Shown piece by piece: positions 18,702-27,516 of a stretch of DNA of 64,000 bases (positions are counted from its first letter, which is position 1; each line of letters starts with the position of its first letter). Source of the DNA: Microbacterium excoecariae (GTDB lineage Bacteria; Actinomycetota; Actinomycetes; Actinomycetales; Microbacteriaceae); the NCBI RefSeq assembly GCF_011326725.1, contig NZ_JAANCO010000002.1, positions 186,001 to 250,000 on the forward strand, given 5' to 3'. The position numbers and the translations under genes were made by a program. The notes below the pieces were generated by a model. That model was not told the DNA's origin. It searched no databases and worked only from the letters and a program-made list of their open reading frames with translations.

Positions 18702-19385
18702 ATGACCGCGGAGATCCTCGCCGGGCCCGTAGACGGCGGGCGCATGGACGCGGGGTGGGCCCGCGCGCTCGCCCCGGCCGCGCCGCGGATCGCGGCGCTC
18801 GGGGAGCGGCTGGCGGCCGGCGCGGATCCCGTCCTCCCCGAGCCCGAGCGGGTGCTGCGGGCGTTTCGCGAGCCGTTCGACGACGTGCGGGTGCTGATCG
18901 TGGGGCAGGATCCGTACCCCACGCCGGGCCACGCGATCGGCCTCGCCTTCGCGACCGCGCGCGACGTGCGGCCCGTGCCGCGGAGCCTCGCGAACATCTA
19001 CCGCGAGCTGGAGGACGACCTGGGGATCCCCCGGCCCGCCCACGGCGACCTCTCGAGCTGGGCGGCGCAGGGCGTTCTGCTCCTCAACCGCGTGCTCACG
19101 GTCGCGCCCGGGGCGCCCGGATCCCACCGCGGCCGGGGCTGGGAGGAGGTCACCGAGCGCGCGATCGAGGCGCTCGTGGCGCGCGATCGCCCCCTCGTCG
19201 CGATCCTCTGGGGCGCCGACGCGCGCCGGCTCGCGCCGCTTCTCGGATACACGCCGCGGATCGAGTCGGCGCACCCCTCGCCGCTGTCGGCCCGGCGCGG
19301 CTTCTTCGGATCCCGCCCCTTCTCCCGGGCCAACGCGCACCTCGTCGAGCAGGGCGCGGATCCGGTCGACTGGCGGGTAATCTGA
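18702..19385 (+). CDS. ung: Uracil-DNA glycosylase, family 1
   Basis: Base-excision repair enzyme that removes uracil from DNA. The 227-residue protein has the water-activating motif [16 protein letters not shown] (catalytic Asp70) and the minor-groove loop [14 protein letters not shown] (His191). LLLNRVLTV and the C-terminal [20 protein letters not shown] complete the family pattern. Full length for UDG family 1. It begins 4 nt after the phosphoribosyltransferase stop. Confidence 0.96.
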   Translation: MTAEILAGPVDGGRMDAGWARALAPAAPRIAALGERLAAGADPVLPEPERVLRAFREPFDDVRVLIVGQDPYPTPGHAIGLAFATARDVRPVPRSLANIYRELEDDLGIPRPAHGDLSSWAAQGVLLLNRVLTVAPGAPGSHRGRGWEEVTERAIEALVARDRPLVAILWGADARRLAPLLGYTPRIESAHPSPLSARRGFFGSRPFSRANAHLVEQGADPVDWRVI

Positions 19386-19390
19386 CACCC

Positions 19391-20002
19391 ATGCTCCCGG
19401 AGGAATATCAGAAGCGCCGCCGCCTGCCGCGGCACCTGCGGAAGAGCCCCGAGGCGGAGCGCCCGTTCGCGTACGCGATCCGCCCCGCGGAGAAGCGCGA
19501 CATCCCCGACATTCGGGAGATCTACAACTACTACGTGACGAACTCGGTCGTCACCTTCGACGAGAAGCGCTGGACGCACCGGCAGTGGGTGGAGAAGTTC
19601 GACCACATCCGCAAGCTCGGCCTCCCGTTCCTCGTCGCGGAGTCGCCGTCGGGCCAGATCCTCGGCTACGCGCTCGTGTCGCCGTGGTCGGGCAAGTCGT
19701 CGTACCGCTACACCGCCGAGAACTCGATCTACCTCGGCCCGACGGCCGTCGGCAAGGGCCTCGGCGGGGCGCTGTTGGAGGCGCTCATCGCGGCCAGCGA
19801 GGACTTCGGCCTGCGCCAGATCGTCGCGGTCATCAGCGACAAGGGCGCGGAGGGATCCATCGCGCTGCACCGCAAGTACGGCTTCGAGGAGGTCGGGCGG
19901 ATGGGGCGCGTCGGGTTCAAGTTCGGCCGCTGGCTCGGCGTCGTGCACATGCAGAAGCAGCTCCCGAAGAAAAAGAAGAAGCGCCGCGGCCTGTTCGGCT
20001 GA
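19391..20002 (+). CDS. GNAT N-acetyltransferase, phosphinothricin acetyltransferase-like
   Basis: A 203-residue acetyltransferase. A basic N-terminal leader (~30 residues) precedes a Pat-type GNAT fold: IREIYNYYVTNSVVTFDEKR, LGYALVSPWSGKSSYRYTAE, the acetyl-CoA loop VGKGLGGALLEALI and HRKYGFEEVGRMGRVGFKFG. The C-terminus is very basic (six consecutive lysines). TAATCT (19378-19383), overlapping the end of ung, lies 7 nt before the ATG, giving a leaderless start. The substrate is unknown; family members acetylate phosphinothricin or methionine derivatives. Confidence 0.87.
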   Translation: MLPEEYQKRRRLPRHLRKSPEAERPFAYAIRPAEKRDIPDIREIYNYYVTNSVVTFDEKRWTHRQWVEKFDHIRKLGLPFLVAESPSGQILGYALVSPWSGKSSYRYTAENSIYLGPTAVGKGLGGALLEALIAASEDFGLRQIVAVISDKGAEGSIALHRKYGFEEVGRMGRVGFKFGRWLGVVHMQKQLPKKKKKRRGLFG

Positions 20003-20029
20003 CGGCCGCGGTGTCGCCCCCGTTCCGCG

Positions 20030-20478
20030 GATCCGGGTGCTGATGTGCGATCTGAAGCGGGGGATTGGCGCTCGGGTCGCGCAAAAGCACCTGCGGGGCG
20101 GGCCGAGGTGCATATGCGCGATCTGGGGCCGAGGTACGGCGTTCGGGTCGCGCAAAAGCACCTGCGCGGGCGGGCCGACGTGCTTTTGTGCGATCCGAAG
20201 CGGGGGCGTGGGCTCCGGGTCGCTCAAATGCACGGAGGTGCTGCGGATCCGGGTGCATATGTCCGATTCGAAGCGGGGGCGTCGAGTCCAGGTCGCTCAA
20301 ACGCACCGTGGGGTGGCGGATCCGGGTGCTTTTGTGCGATCCGAAGCCGGGGTGCGGCGCTCGGGTCGCTCACATCCACCTGCGCGGGCGGGCCGACGTG
20401 CATATGCGCGATCTGGGGCGGGGGCGTGGTGCTCGGATCGCGTACATGCACCTGCGCGGGAGGGGCGACGTGCGAGGC
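20030..20478. repeat. Palindromic repeat array A (6 units plus a partial), period 71-73 bp
   Basis: A 450-bp gene-free stretch between the convergent acetyltransferase and aspS genes. Units begin at about 20074, 20145, 20217, 20290, 20363 and 20435, with half a unit before the first. Each has a left arm like GGGTCGCGCAAAAGCACC, a ~17-nt spacer and an inverted right arm like GGTGCATATGCGCGATCC, then ~20 nt rich in GAAGCGGGGGCG. In the unit at 20145 both arms changed together (AAAA in the left, TTTT in the right), a compensatory pattern. Same family as the array at 34174-35520. No convincing reading frame crosses it: the period is not a multiple of three. Confidence 0.9.
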
Positions 20479-20481
20479 GGA

Positions 20482-22248
20482 TCAGTCCTCGTCGGGCTCG
20501 TAGTCGACGCCGGCCTCGGCGCGCTGCTCGGGCGTGATCGGGGCCGGGGCGGCCGTCAGCGGGTCGAAGCCGTTGCCGGTCTTGGGGAACGCGATGACCT
20601 CGCGGATCGAGTCGGCGCCCGCGAGGAGCGACACGACGCGGTCCCACCCGAAGGCGATGCCGCCGTGGGGCGGGGCGCCGAAGGCGAACGCGTCGAGGAG
20701 GAAGCCGAACTTCTCCTGTGCCTCGGCCTCGCCGATGCCCATGACGTCGAACACGCGCTCCTGCACGTCGCGGCGGTGGATACGGATGGATCCGCCGCCG
20801 ATCTCGTTGCCGTTGCACACGATGTCGTAGGCGTACGCGAGCGCCTCGCCCGGGTTCGACTCGAAGGAGTCGAGCCACTCGGGCTTCGGCGACGTGAACG
20901 CGTGGTGCACGGCGGTCCATGCGGAGTTGCCCAGGTCGACGTCGTCGTCCTCGCCCGTCGGCTTGAACAGCGGCGCGTCGACGACCCACACGAAGGCCCA
21001 GTCGCCCTCGCGGATCTGGCCGGTGCGCTTGGCGACCTCCACGCGGGCCGCGCCGAGCAGCGCGCGCGCGTCGTTCGTCGATCCCGCGGCGAAGAACACG
21101 GCGTCGCCCGGCTGGGCGCCCGTGATCTCGGCGAGGCCCGCGCGCTCGGCGTCGGAGAGGTTCTTCGCGACGGGGCCGCCGAGGGTGCCGTCCTCCGCGA
21201 ACGTGACGTACGCGAGGCCCTTCGCGCCGCGGGACTTGGCCCAGTCCTGCCACGCGTCGAACTGGCGACGGGGGAGCGAGGCGCCGCCGGGCATGACGAC
21301 GGATCCGACGTACTCCTGCTGGAAGACGCGGAACGAGGTCTCGGAGAAGTACTCGGCGAGCTCGACGATCGCGTTGCCGAAGCGCAGGTCGGGCTTGTCG
21401 GATCCGTACAGGCGCATCGCGTCGGCGAAGGTCATGCGGCGGATCGGGGTCTCGATCTCGACGTCGATCAGCTTCCACAGGGCGCGGACGATCTCCTCGC
21501 CGAGCGCGATGACGTCCTCCTGGTCCACGAAGCTCATCTCGATGTCGAGCTGCGTGAACTCGGGCTGGCGGTCGGCCCGGAAGTCCTCGTCGCGGTAGCT
21601 GCGGGCGAGCTGGTAGTAGCGCTCCATGCCGCCGACCATGAGGAGCTGCTTGAACAGCTGCGGCGACTGGGGGAGGGCGTACCAGGAGCCCGGGTTCAGG
21701 CGGGCCGGCACGAGGAAGTCGCGGGCGCCCTCGGGCGTCGAGCGCGTGAGCGTCGGCGTCTCGATCTCGATGAACTCGTGCCCGTCGAGCACGGCGCGGG
21801 CCGCCTGGTTGGCCTTCGAACGCAGGCGCATCGCGGCGGCGGGCGCCGGGCGGCGCAGGTCGAGGTAGCGGTGCTTGAGGCGCGCCTCCTCGCCGACCGT
21901 CTCCTGCCCGTCGAGCGCGGTGGAGACCTGGAAGGGCAGCGGCGCAGACTCGTTGAGCACCTCGACCGTGGTCGCGATGACCTCGATCTCGCCCGTGGGG
22001 AGGTTGTCGTTGGCGTTGCCGTCCGGTCGCGCCGAGACCTCGCCGGTCACGAGCAGCACGAACTCGCTACGCAGAGGGTGCGCGATCTCCTCGTCGCGGA
22101 TGACGACCTGCGCGATGCCCGAGGCGTCGCGGAGGTCGATGAACGCGACGCCCCCGTGATCGCGGCGCCGATCGACCCATCCCGCGAGGGTGATGGTCTG
22201 GCCGATGTGCGCGGCTCGCAGGGAGCCGGCCGGGTGAGTGCGCAGCAC
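20482..22248 (-). CDS. aspS: Aspartate--tRNA ligase (bacterial type)
   Basis: Class II synthetase charging tRNA-Asp. The 588-residue protein has the N-terminal OB-fold anticodon domain ([20 protein letters not shown]), motif 2 ([20 protein letters not shown]), the bacterial GAD insertion (about 285-420) and motif 3 ([16 protein letters not shown]). The GTG start at 22248 is fixed by AGGAGG on the minus strand, 9 nt upstream; the longer open frame to 22320 is unlike the family. Many actinobacterial enzymes are non-discriminating and also make Asp-tRNA-Asn; that is not decidable here. Its 3' end faces repeat array A. Confidence 0.97.
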   Translation of the reverse strand: MLRTHPAGSLRAAHIGQTITLAGWVDRRRDHGGVAFIDLRDASGIAQVVIRDEEIAHPLRSEFVLLVTGEVSARPDGNANDNLPTGEIEVIATTVEVLNESAPLPFQVSTALDGQETVGEEARLKHRYLDLRRPAPAAAMRLRSKANQAARAVLDGHEFIEIETPTLTRSTPEGARDFLVPARLNPGSWYALPQSPQLFKQLLMVGGMERYYQLARSYRDEDFRADRQPEFTQLDIEMSFVDQEDVIALGEEIVRALWKLIDVEIETPIRRMTFADAMRLYGSDKPDLRFGNAIVELAEYFSETSFRVFQQEYVGSVVMPGGASLPRRQFDAWQDWAKSRGAKGLAYVTFAEDGTLGGPVAKNLSDAERAGLAEITGAQPGDAVFFAAGSTNDARALLGAARVEVAKRTGQIREGDWAFVWVVDAPLFKPTGEDDDVDLGNSAWTAVHHAFTSPKPEWLDSFESNPGEALAYAYDIVCNGNEIGGGSIRIHRRDVQERVFDVMGIGEAEAQEKFGFLLDAFAFGAPPHGGIAFGWDRVVSLLAGADSIREVIAFPKTGNGFDPLTAAPAPITPEQRAEAGVDYEPDED

Positions 22249-22347
22249 GGAGGATCCTCCTCGAAAAAACGGTGTTTCGCCCATCCTAGGCGGCCGGGCC
22301 CGCGCCGCCTGCGCGGACACTGAAGCCGCGGATCCGGCGCCGCGCTC

Positions 22348-24000
22348 CTACCGGGGGCCGCCGGGGGCCTCGAGCGCCGCGAGCGCGCGATGGGCCTGGC
22401 GCTCGACGTCGATCACGCGCGCCTCGTCGACCGCGTGGGCCCACCACTCGCCGTCGGACTGCTGGAACGAGCGCCGGAGCCGGGCGAGGCCCGAGATCAG
22501 CCCGCGGCGCGCCGCCTCGCGCGCGGCGGGGTCCGCGCCGTCGGCGGCGGAGCGCGCCCCCGCGGACGCGCGCTCGAGGTCGTCGGCGAGCTCCTTCGTG
22601 CGGCGGCGCACGTGGCCGTTGCGGATCGCGAGCGCGGCGGCGAGTCCGAGCGCGGATCCGATCAGGGTGTCCAGCAGCCGGTCGACGACGAGCTCCGGGA
22701 CGGGGGCCGCGCGCCCGAACTCGCTGATGATGAGCGCCATGGGCGTGACGACGATCTGGCCGACGAGGTAGCTGCGCGGGATGAGGAACTCCGCGGTCGC
22801 GTTGAAGACGAGCACGAGGACGGCGGCGACGAGCGGATCCGTCAGCGCGACGGGCGCGACGAGCGCGAACAGGCACACGCCGAGCACCGCGCCGATCGTC
22901 CGCTGCGGCGCGCGGCGCCACGTCAAAAGCAGGTTGGGCTGGATGAGCGAGGCCGCCGTGACGACCGCCCAGAACGGGCGGCCGACGCCCACGAGGTGGG
23001 CCATGACGGCCGCCGCGGCGCACCCGAGGAGCACCCGCCAGAAGAACGGCGCGTGCGGCGAGCCCGGGCGGAACGCGGCGAGGATCGGGTGCCGGTCCGC
23101 GAACGCGCGGGGCGCGGCCCGCTCGGCGTGGGCGCCGGCGATCTCGGCGCTCTCGTCGGCCGTGAGAGGCGCGGGCGGAAAGGGGCCGCGCCCGCGGCGG
23201 ATCGCGCGCGCGTCGGCGCGGGCGCTCCCGGCGGACCCGCGGACGGTGGGGTCCGTCAGGACGCGCTCGGCGGCGACGATGTGCGCCTCGAGGGCGCGCC
23301 GCTCGGCGCCCGTCGCGCCCGACATCGCCGCGGCGCCCCACGCGTCGTGGATTGCGGCGGCGAGGGTCCGCCGCGCCTGCGCGACGTGCGGCGCCTCGTG
23401 CAGCGCGCCCGCCGCGAGGAGCATGCGCGCGAGGGTGCGCCGCTCGGGGCCGCGCCGGTTCCACAGCGCGGGCGCCATGACGACGAGCCAGGCCACGACC
23501 CCCGCGCCCGCGATGAGCGCGACGTGCACGGGGATCTCGGCCCAGGACTCGCCCACGAAGAGGAAACCGGAGAAGAGGAAGGTCGGGATGATCGCGCCGG
23601 GCGGGCCGACCCGCGAGGCCTCGACCGCGACCTTCGTCACGGCGGCGAACACGCTCGCGGCGGCGATGAGCGCGAGCGTCGAGGTGAGCGCCGCTGACAG
23701 CGCGAGCGCGACGGCGCTGCCGAGCACGATCGCCGCCACGAGACCCGCGTGCGTGCGGGCGCGCTGGGCGTAGGGCAGGCCGTGCCCGAACAGCGCCGTC
23801 ATCGACCCGGCGAGCGTGTACACGACGAGCTCGATGTGGCCGGTCGCCCCCAGCGCCGCGACCGGGATGAGCCCCGCGACGAGGATGCTCGCGGATCGCA
23901 GGATCCACGCGTCGTGCGGCAGGCGCTGCATGCGGAGCGTCACAGCGCCTCGCAGATCGGGGCGGATCCGGATGGCATCGGTGAGGGGCTGGCGCGGCAC
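22348..24000 (-). CDS. FUSC-family membrane protein (aromatic acid exporter-like)
   Basis: A 550-residue protein with two sets of transmembrane helices (about 30-175 and 325-450) and two soluble parts, the FUSC/YccS/AaeB architecture. ERHPILAAFRPGSPHAPFFW-like sequence precedes the second helical block; GVGRPFWAVVTAASLIQPN and APQRTIGAVLGVCLFALV are the conserved FUSC core. The start is GTG 24000; on the minus strand TACGCT (24012-24007) lies 6 nt upstream, a leaderless arrangement. It is divergent from the DUF368 gene. Transport of small organic acids or drugs is inferred only from family. Confidence 0.8.
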   Translation of the reverse strand: MPRQPLTDAIRIRPDLRGAVTLRMQRLPHDAWILRSASILVAGLIPVAALGATGHIELVVYTLAGSMTALFGHGLPYAQRARTHAGLVAAIVLGSAVALALSAALTSTLALIAAASVFAAVTKVAVEASRVGPPGAIIPTFLFSGFLFVGESWAEIPVHVALIAGAGVVAWLVVMAPALWNRRGPERRTLARMLLAAGALHEAPHVAQARRTLAAAIHDAWGAAAMSGATGAERRALEAHIVAAERVLTDPTVRGSAGSARADARAIRRGRGPFPPAPLTADESAEIAGAHAERAAPRAFADRHPILAAFRPGSPHAPFFWRVLLGCAAAAVMAHLVGVGRPFWAVVTAASLIQPNLLLTWRRAPQRTIGAVLGVCLFALVAPVALTDPLVAAVLVLVFNATAEFLIPRSYLVGQIVVTPMALIISEFGRAAPVPELVVDRLLDTLIGSALGLAAALAIRNGHVRRRTKELADDLERASAGARSAADGADPAAREAARRGLISGLARLRRSFQQSDGEWWAHAVDEARVIDVERQAHRALAALEAPGGPR

Positions 24001-24125
24001 GCTGCCAGCGTATTCCCGTCACATGGACGGGGGCTGGCCCCCGCATGCGCGCGGCGAGGGGGATCCTCCCACGCGCGCGCACTAGTGTGCAGGGGCACAC
24101 GTTCCCCGCGAGAGGCCCCGTTTCG

Positions 24126-25073
24126 ATGACTTCTGTCGTGTCCCGCTCCCGCCGTCTGGCCCGGAGCCCGCTCGACGCCCTGCGGGGCTTTCTCATCGGG
24201 CTCGCGGAGCTCGTCCCCGGCGTCTCCGGCGGCACGGTCGCGCTCGTCACGGGCGTCTACGAGCGCGCCCTGGCCTCCGCGCACGCGATCGGCCGGGCCG
24301 GGAAGGCCCTCGTGTTCGGCCCCGACCGGATCCGCTCCGCGAAGCGCGCCGCGGCCGGGATCGACGGGTGGCTCCTCGTGCCGCTCCTCGTCGGCATGGC
24401 GATCGCCGTCCTGTTCGCGGCGGGTGTCGTCGAGGAGCTCGTCTCCGCGCACCCCGAGAACGCCCGCGGGCTGTTCTTCGGGCTCGTCGCCGCGAGCATC
24501 GTCGTGCCCTTCCAGCTCCTCCCGCGCGCTCGCGGCGGCGCCGGCCGGCGCGCGGGCGACGTCGCGCTCGTCGCTGTGCCCGCCGTCGTCGCGTTCTTCC
24601 TCGTCGGCTTCGCCTCGAACGGCGCGCTCGACGACCCGCCGATGTGGTTCGTGTTCGTCGCGGCCGCGATCGCCGTGTGCGCGCTCGTCGTGCCCGGCGT
24701 CTCCGGCTCCTTCTTCCTCCTGGCCGTCGGGCTGTACGCGCCCACGCTGCAGGCCGTCGACGAGCGCGCGCTCGGCTACATCGCGGTGTTCGCGGCGGGC
24801 GCCCTCGTCGGTCTCGCGACCGTCGTCCAGGTGATCACGGTGCTCCTGAACCGCTTCCGCCGCGGCACGCTGCTCGTCATGGCGGGCCTCATGCTCGGAT
24901 CCCTCCGGGCGCTTTGGCCGTGGCAGGGCGGCGCGGGCGGGGCCGACGGCCACGGCACGCTCCTGGCCCCGACGGATCCGCTCGGCCCCGTCCTCTTCGC
25001 GATTCTCGGCGCCGCGGTCGTCCTCGCGCTCATCGCCGTCGAGCACGTCGCACTGCGCCGCGCCGCGCGGTAG
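24126..25073 (+). CDS. DUF368 membrane protein, polyprenyl-phosphate flippase candidate (PopT-like)
   Basis: A 315-residue protein with about nine membrane segments. It shows the DUF368 duplicated motif: GLAELVPGVSGGTVALVTG near the N-terminus and VVPGVSGSFFLLAVGLYAPT in the second half. DUF368 proteins (PopT) together with DedA/UptA proteins recycle undecaprenyl phosphate to the inner leaflet for cell-wall synthesis in other bacteria; the role here is by family. The chosen ATG at 24126 is downstream of a longer open frame; no strong ribosome-binding site is visible. The gene ends 21 bp from the convergent phosphatase gene. Confidence 0.85.
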   Translation: MTSVVSRSRRLARSPLDALRGFLIGLAELVPGVSGGTVALVTGVYERALASAHAIGRAGKALVFGPDRIRSAKRAAAGIDGWLLVPLLVGMAIAVLFAAGVVEELVSAHPENARGLFFGLVAASIVVPFQLLPRARGGAGRRAGDVALVAVPAVVAFFLVGFASNGALDDPPMWFVFVAAAIAVCALVVPGVSGSFFLLAVGLYAPTLQAVDERALGYIAVFAAGALVGLATVVQVITVLLNRFRRGTLLVMAGLMLGSLRALWPWQGGAGGADGHGTLLAPTDPLGPVLFAILGAAVVLALIAVEHVALRRAAR

Positions 25074-25094
25074 CGCCCGCCCCGCGCAGGGGCC

Positions 25095-25727
25095 TCAGAC
25101 CGCGCCGAGGTCCACGCCCGCGCTCGCGGGCTCGGCGTAGGCGACCTCCGCGAAGCCCGTGGGGCCGGATCCGTCGCGCACGAAGCTCGTCACGCTCGAG
25201 AGCGCGCAGCGGCGGGTCGTGGGGGAGTGCGCGAGCTTCTCGCCCGCGACCGCGAGGTGCGCGACCCAGATCGGCGCCTGGTGGGAGACGATCACGACGT
25301 CGCCGCCGTCCGCCGCGTCCCACGCGGCGTGCATGCCCGCCACCATGCGCTCGGCGATGTCGGCGAACGGCTCGCCCCAGCTCGGCCGGGAGGGGCGCAG
25401 GAGGTAGCGCCAGTACCGCGGCCGGAGCACGGCGCGCTTCATGCGCGTGCCCGCGAACGCGTTCCAGGGCTCGATGACGCGCTCGTCGAGGGTCGGGGTG
25501 AGGTCGAACTTCTCGGCGAACGGCCGGCCCGATTCCCGCGCGCGCTGCAGCGGCGACGTGACGAGCGCGGACACCTCGCGCCCGAGCCCCGCGACGTGGT
25601 CGGCGGCGGCCTCGGCCATCGCCGCGCCCGCCGGGCTCAGGCCGTACCCGGGGATCCGCTCGTACAGGATCCGGTCGGGGTTGTGGACCTCGCCGTGTCG
25701 GACGAGGTGCAGGCGGGGCGCGGGCAT
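25095..25727 (-). CDS. Histidine phosphatase family protein
   Basis: A 210-residue phosphoglycerate-mutase-like protein. The phospho-acceptor is in HLVRHGEVHNPDRILYERIP near the N-terminus; RARESGRPFAEKF, ERVIEPWNAF and VVIVSHQAPIWV (second His) complete the catalytic set. The substrate is unknown (phosphosugar, nucleotide or cofactor phosphates are handled by relatives). The start is ATG 25727; on the minus strand TAGCGT (25740-25735) lies 7 nt upstream. That box overlaps the -10 of the divergent DUF3054 gene by five bases. Confidence 0.88.
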   Translation of the reverse strand: MPAPRLHLVRHGEVHNPDRILYERIPGYGLSPAGAAMAEAAADHVAGLGREVSALVTSPLQRARESGRPFAEKFDLTPTLDERVIEPWNAFAGTRMKRAVLRPRYWRYLLRPSRPSWGEPFADIAERMVAGMHAAWDAADGGDVVIVSHQAPIWVAHLAVAGEKLAHSPTTRRCALSSVTSFVRDGSGPTGFAEVAYAEPASAGVDLGAV

Positions 25728-25733
25728 GGGGCC

Positions 25734-25740
25734 TACGCTA
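25734..25740. promoter_or_regulatory. Symmetrical TANNNTA box serving two divergent leaderless genes
   Basis: The 7-mer TACGCTA reads as TACGCT on the plus strand (6 nt before GTG 25746) and as TAGCGT on the minus strand (7 nt before ATG 25727). The two starts are only 18 bp apart, so one box must provide the -10 element for both. Symmetry of -10 elements is a known cause of bidirectional transcription. Confidence 0.65.
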
Positions 25741-25745
25741 CCCGG

Positions 25746-26120
25746 GTGACCTCCCCCCGCCCGGCCCTGTGGCCCGCCGCCCTCGCGGCCGACCTCGTCC
25801 TCGTCGTGATCTTCGCCGCCGTGGGCATGCGCAGCCACCACGGCTCCTTCTCGCTCGTCGCGCTCGCCGAGACGGCGTGGCCGTTCCTCGCGGCGGCCGT
25901 TCTCGGCTGGCTCGTCGCGCGGGGCTGGCGCCGGCCGACGGCGCTCGCGACGGGGGTCGTGGTGTGGATCCTCGCGGCGGGTGGCGGGATGATCCTCCGC
26001 GTGGCCACGGGCGGCGGATTCGCGTGGTCCTTCCTCGTCGTCACGCTCGTCGTGCTGGGCGCGTTCCTCGTCGGGTGGCGGGCGATCTGGGCGCTCGTCC
26101 GGCGCGCGCGCCGGGCGTAA
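25746..26120 (+). CDS. DUF3054 family membrane protein
   Basis: A 124-residue protein with four hydrophobic segments (about 8-25, 38-55, 63-82, 90-112). The pattern LAADLVLVVIFAAVGMRSHH, then LAETAWPFLAAAVLGWLVAR and a final FLVVTLVVLGAFLVGWRAIW matches DUF3054 proteins, common and uncharacterised in actinobacteria. GTG 25746 is chosen because of the TACGCT box 6 nt upstream; the longer upstream frame runs through the divergent gene. No function can be given. Confidence 0.8.
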   Translation: MTSPRPALWPAALAADLVLVVIFAAVGMRSHHGSFSLVALAETAWPFLAAAVLGWLVARGWRRPTALATGVVVWILAAGGGMILRVATGGGFAWSFLVVTLVVLGAFLVGWRAIWALVRRARRA

Positions 26121-26164
26121 GCGGGCACACAGCCAACTCTTACTACGGCACGTAGAATTGCCGC

Positions 26165-26773
26165 GTGCCCCCCGCAGCCCCCCTTCGCCGTGCCGCCGCG
26201 GCGGTCGTCGCCGTCGTGCTCGGCGCCTCCCTCGCGGCCTGCAGCAACGATCCCGTCGCCGAGCAGTACCTCTCGGGCGACAACAAGGGCTACATCGCGG
26301 GCGACTTCCGCGTCGACGAGATCGCGCCCGACGAGCGCGGCGAGCCCGTCGAGTGGGCGGGCGAGACCGAGCACGGCGAGGAGCTCACGAGCGCGGACAC
26401 CGCGGGCGGGGTCACGGTCGTGAACTTCTGGTACGCCGCGTGCGGGCCGTGCATCGTCGAGGCGCCCGACCTCGAGGCGGTGTGGCAGGAGTACCAGGGT
26501 GACGAGGTCTCCTTCGTGGGCGTCAACACCTACGACCAGGCCGACACGGCCCGCGCCTTCGCGGCCGACAACGGCGTGACCTACCCGAGCATCATCGACG
26601 TGAACACGGGATCCGTGAAGCTCGCCTTCGCCGCCGCGACGCCGATCCAGGCGACGCCGACGACGCTCGTGCTCGACCGCGAGGGCCGCGTCGCGGCGCG
26701 CATCATCGGCAAGCTCGAGGGGGCGTCGATCCTCTCGACGCTCGTGCGCGAGACGCTCGAAGAGACCGCGTGA
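26165..26773 (+). CDS. resA: TlpA/ResA-like lipoprotein thiol-disulfide oxidoreductase
   Basis: A 202-residue extracytoplasmic thioredoxin-fold protein. A signal peptide ends in the lipobox LAAC (Cys26), so it should be lipid-anchored to the outer face of the membrane. The redox pair is C93-X2-C96 in NFWYAACGPCIVEAPDLE; the cis-Pro loop is QATPTTLVLD. It probably reduces apocytochrome c haem-binding cysteines with electrons from CcdA, encoded next. TAGAAT (26153-26158) lies 6 nt before GTG 26165, so it heads a leaderless resA-ccdA-resB transcript. It overlaps ccdA by 4 nt. Confidence 0.9.
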   Translation: MPPAAPLRRAAAAVVAVVLGASLAACSNDPVAEQYLSGDNKGYIAGDFRVDEIAPDERGEPVEWAGETEHGEELTSADTAGGVTVVNFWYAACGPCIVEAPDLEAVWQEYQGDEVSFVGVNTYDQADTARAFAADNGVTYPSIIDVNTGSVKLAFAAATPIQATPTTLVLDREGRVAARIIGKLEGASILSTLVRETLEETA

Positions 26774-27516
26774 GCGTCGAGCAGATCATCGGGGCGGGGA
26801 CCCTCTGGGCGGCCCTCCCGATCGCGCTCGCCGCGGGCCTGCTGTCGTTCCTCTCGCCGTGCGTGCTGCCGCTCGTCCCCGGCTATCTCGGCTTCATTTC
26901 GGGGGCCGTGGCGCCGAACAGGCAGCCCGGATCCGCCTCGCGGGGCCGCCTCGTCGGCGGCGTGCTGCTGTTCATCGCCGGCTTCACGGTCGTGTTCATG
27001 GCCGTCAACATCTTCAGCGGCGGCGCGGCGGCCTTCTTCCTGCGCTATCAGGACCTCATCACGCGGATCCTCGGGGCGGTCGTCATCGTCATGGGCCTCG
27101 TCTTCCTCGGGCTCTTCCGCGTCATGCAGCGCCAGGTGAAGCCGAACCTCTCGGGCGACCTCGGCCTCGTCGGGGCGCCGCTGCTCGGCCTCGCGCTCGG
27201 CATCGGCTGGGCGCCCTGCATCGGCCCGACCCTCGCCGTGATCATGAGCCTGTCCTGGAACACGGGCGATCCGTGGCGCGCCGGCATCCTCGGGCTCGTG
27301 TATTCGCTGGGCCTCGGGATCCCCTTCCTCCTCGTGGCGCTCGGCTTCGGGTGGGCGACCCGAACGGTCACGTTCTTCCGCCGCCACGTGCGCGCCATCA
27401 ACGTCATCGGCGGATCCCTCCTGATCCTCCTCGGCGTGCTGATGGTGTCCGGCGTGTGGACCCTGCTCATGTCCCGACTCCAGGTGGTGATCGGCGGTGT
27501 CGAACTCCCGCTCTGA
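26770..27516 (+). CDS. ccdA: Cytochrome c biogenesis protein CcdA (thiol-electron transmembrane carrier)
   Basis: A 248-residue polytopic protein with six membrane helices that passes electrons from cytosolic thioredoxin to the outside thiol protein. The two essential cysteines are in LSFLSPCVLPLVPGYLGF and GIGWAPCIGPTLAVI. It starts at GTG 26770, overlapping the resA stop (GTGA), and ends inside the resB start (20-bp overlap). The tight order resA-ccdA-resB-ccsB is the System II cytochrome c maturation set. Confidence 0.95.
   Translation: MSVEQIIGAGTLWAALPIALAAGLLSFLSPCVLPLVPGYLGFISGAVAPNRQPGSASRGRLVGGVLLFIAGFTVVFMAVNIFSGGAAAFFLRYQDLITRILGAVVIVMGLVFLGLFRVMQRQVKPNLSGDLGLVGAPLLGLALGIGWAPCIGPTLAVIMSLSWNTGDPWRAGILGLVYSLGLGIPFLLVALGFGWATRTVTFFRRHVRAINVIGGSLLILLGVLMVSGVWTLLMSRLQVVIGGVELPL

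Noticed and set aside
20030..20478. Integron attC sites or gene-cassette array
   Set aside because: There are no cassettes between repeats, no attC core sites and no integrase; spacing is too short for genes.
22249..22320. Extended N-terminus of AspS
   Set aside because: The extra residues are not family-like and the AGGAGG site fixes the GTG at 22248.
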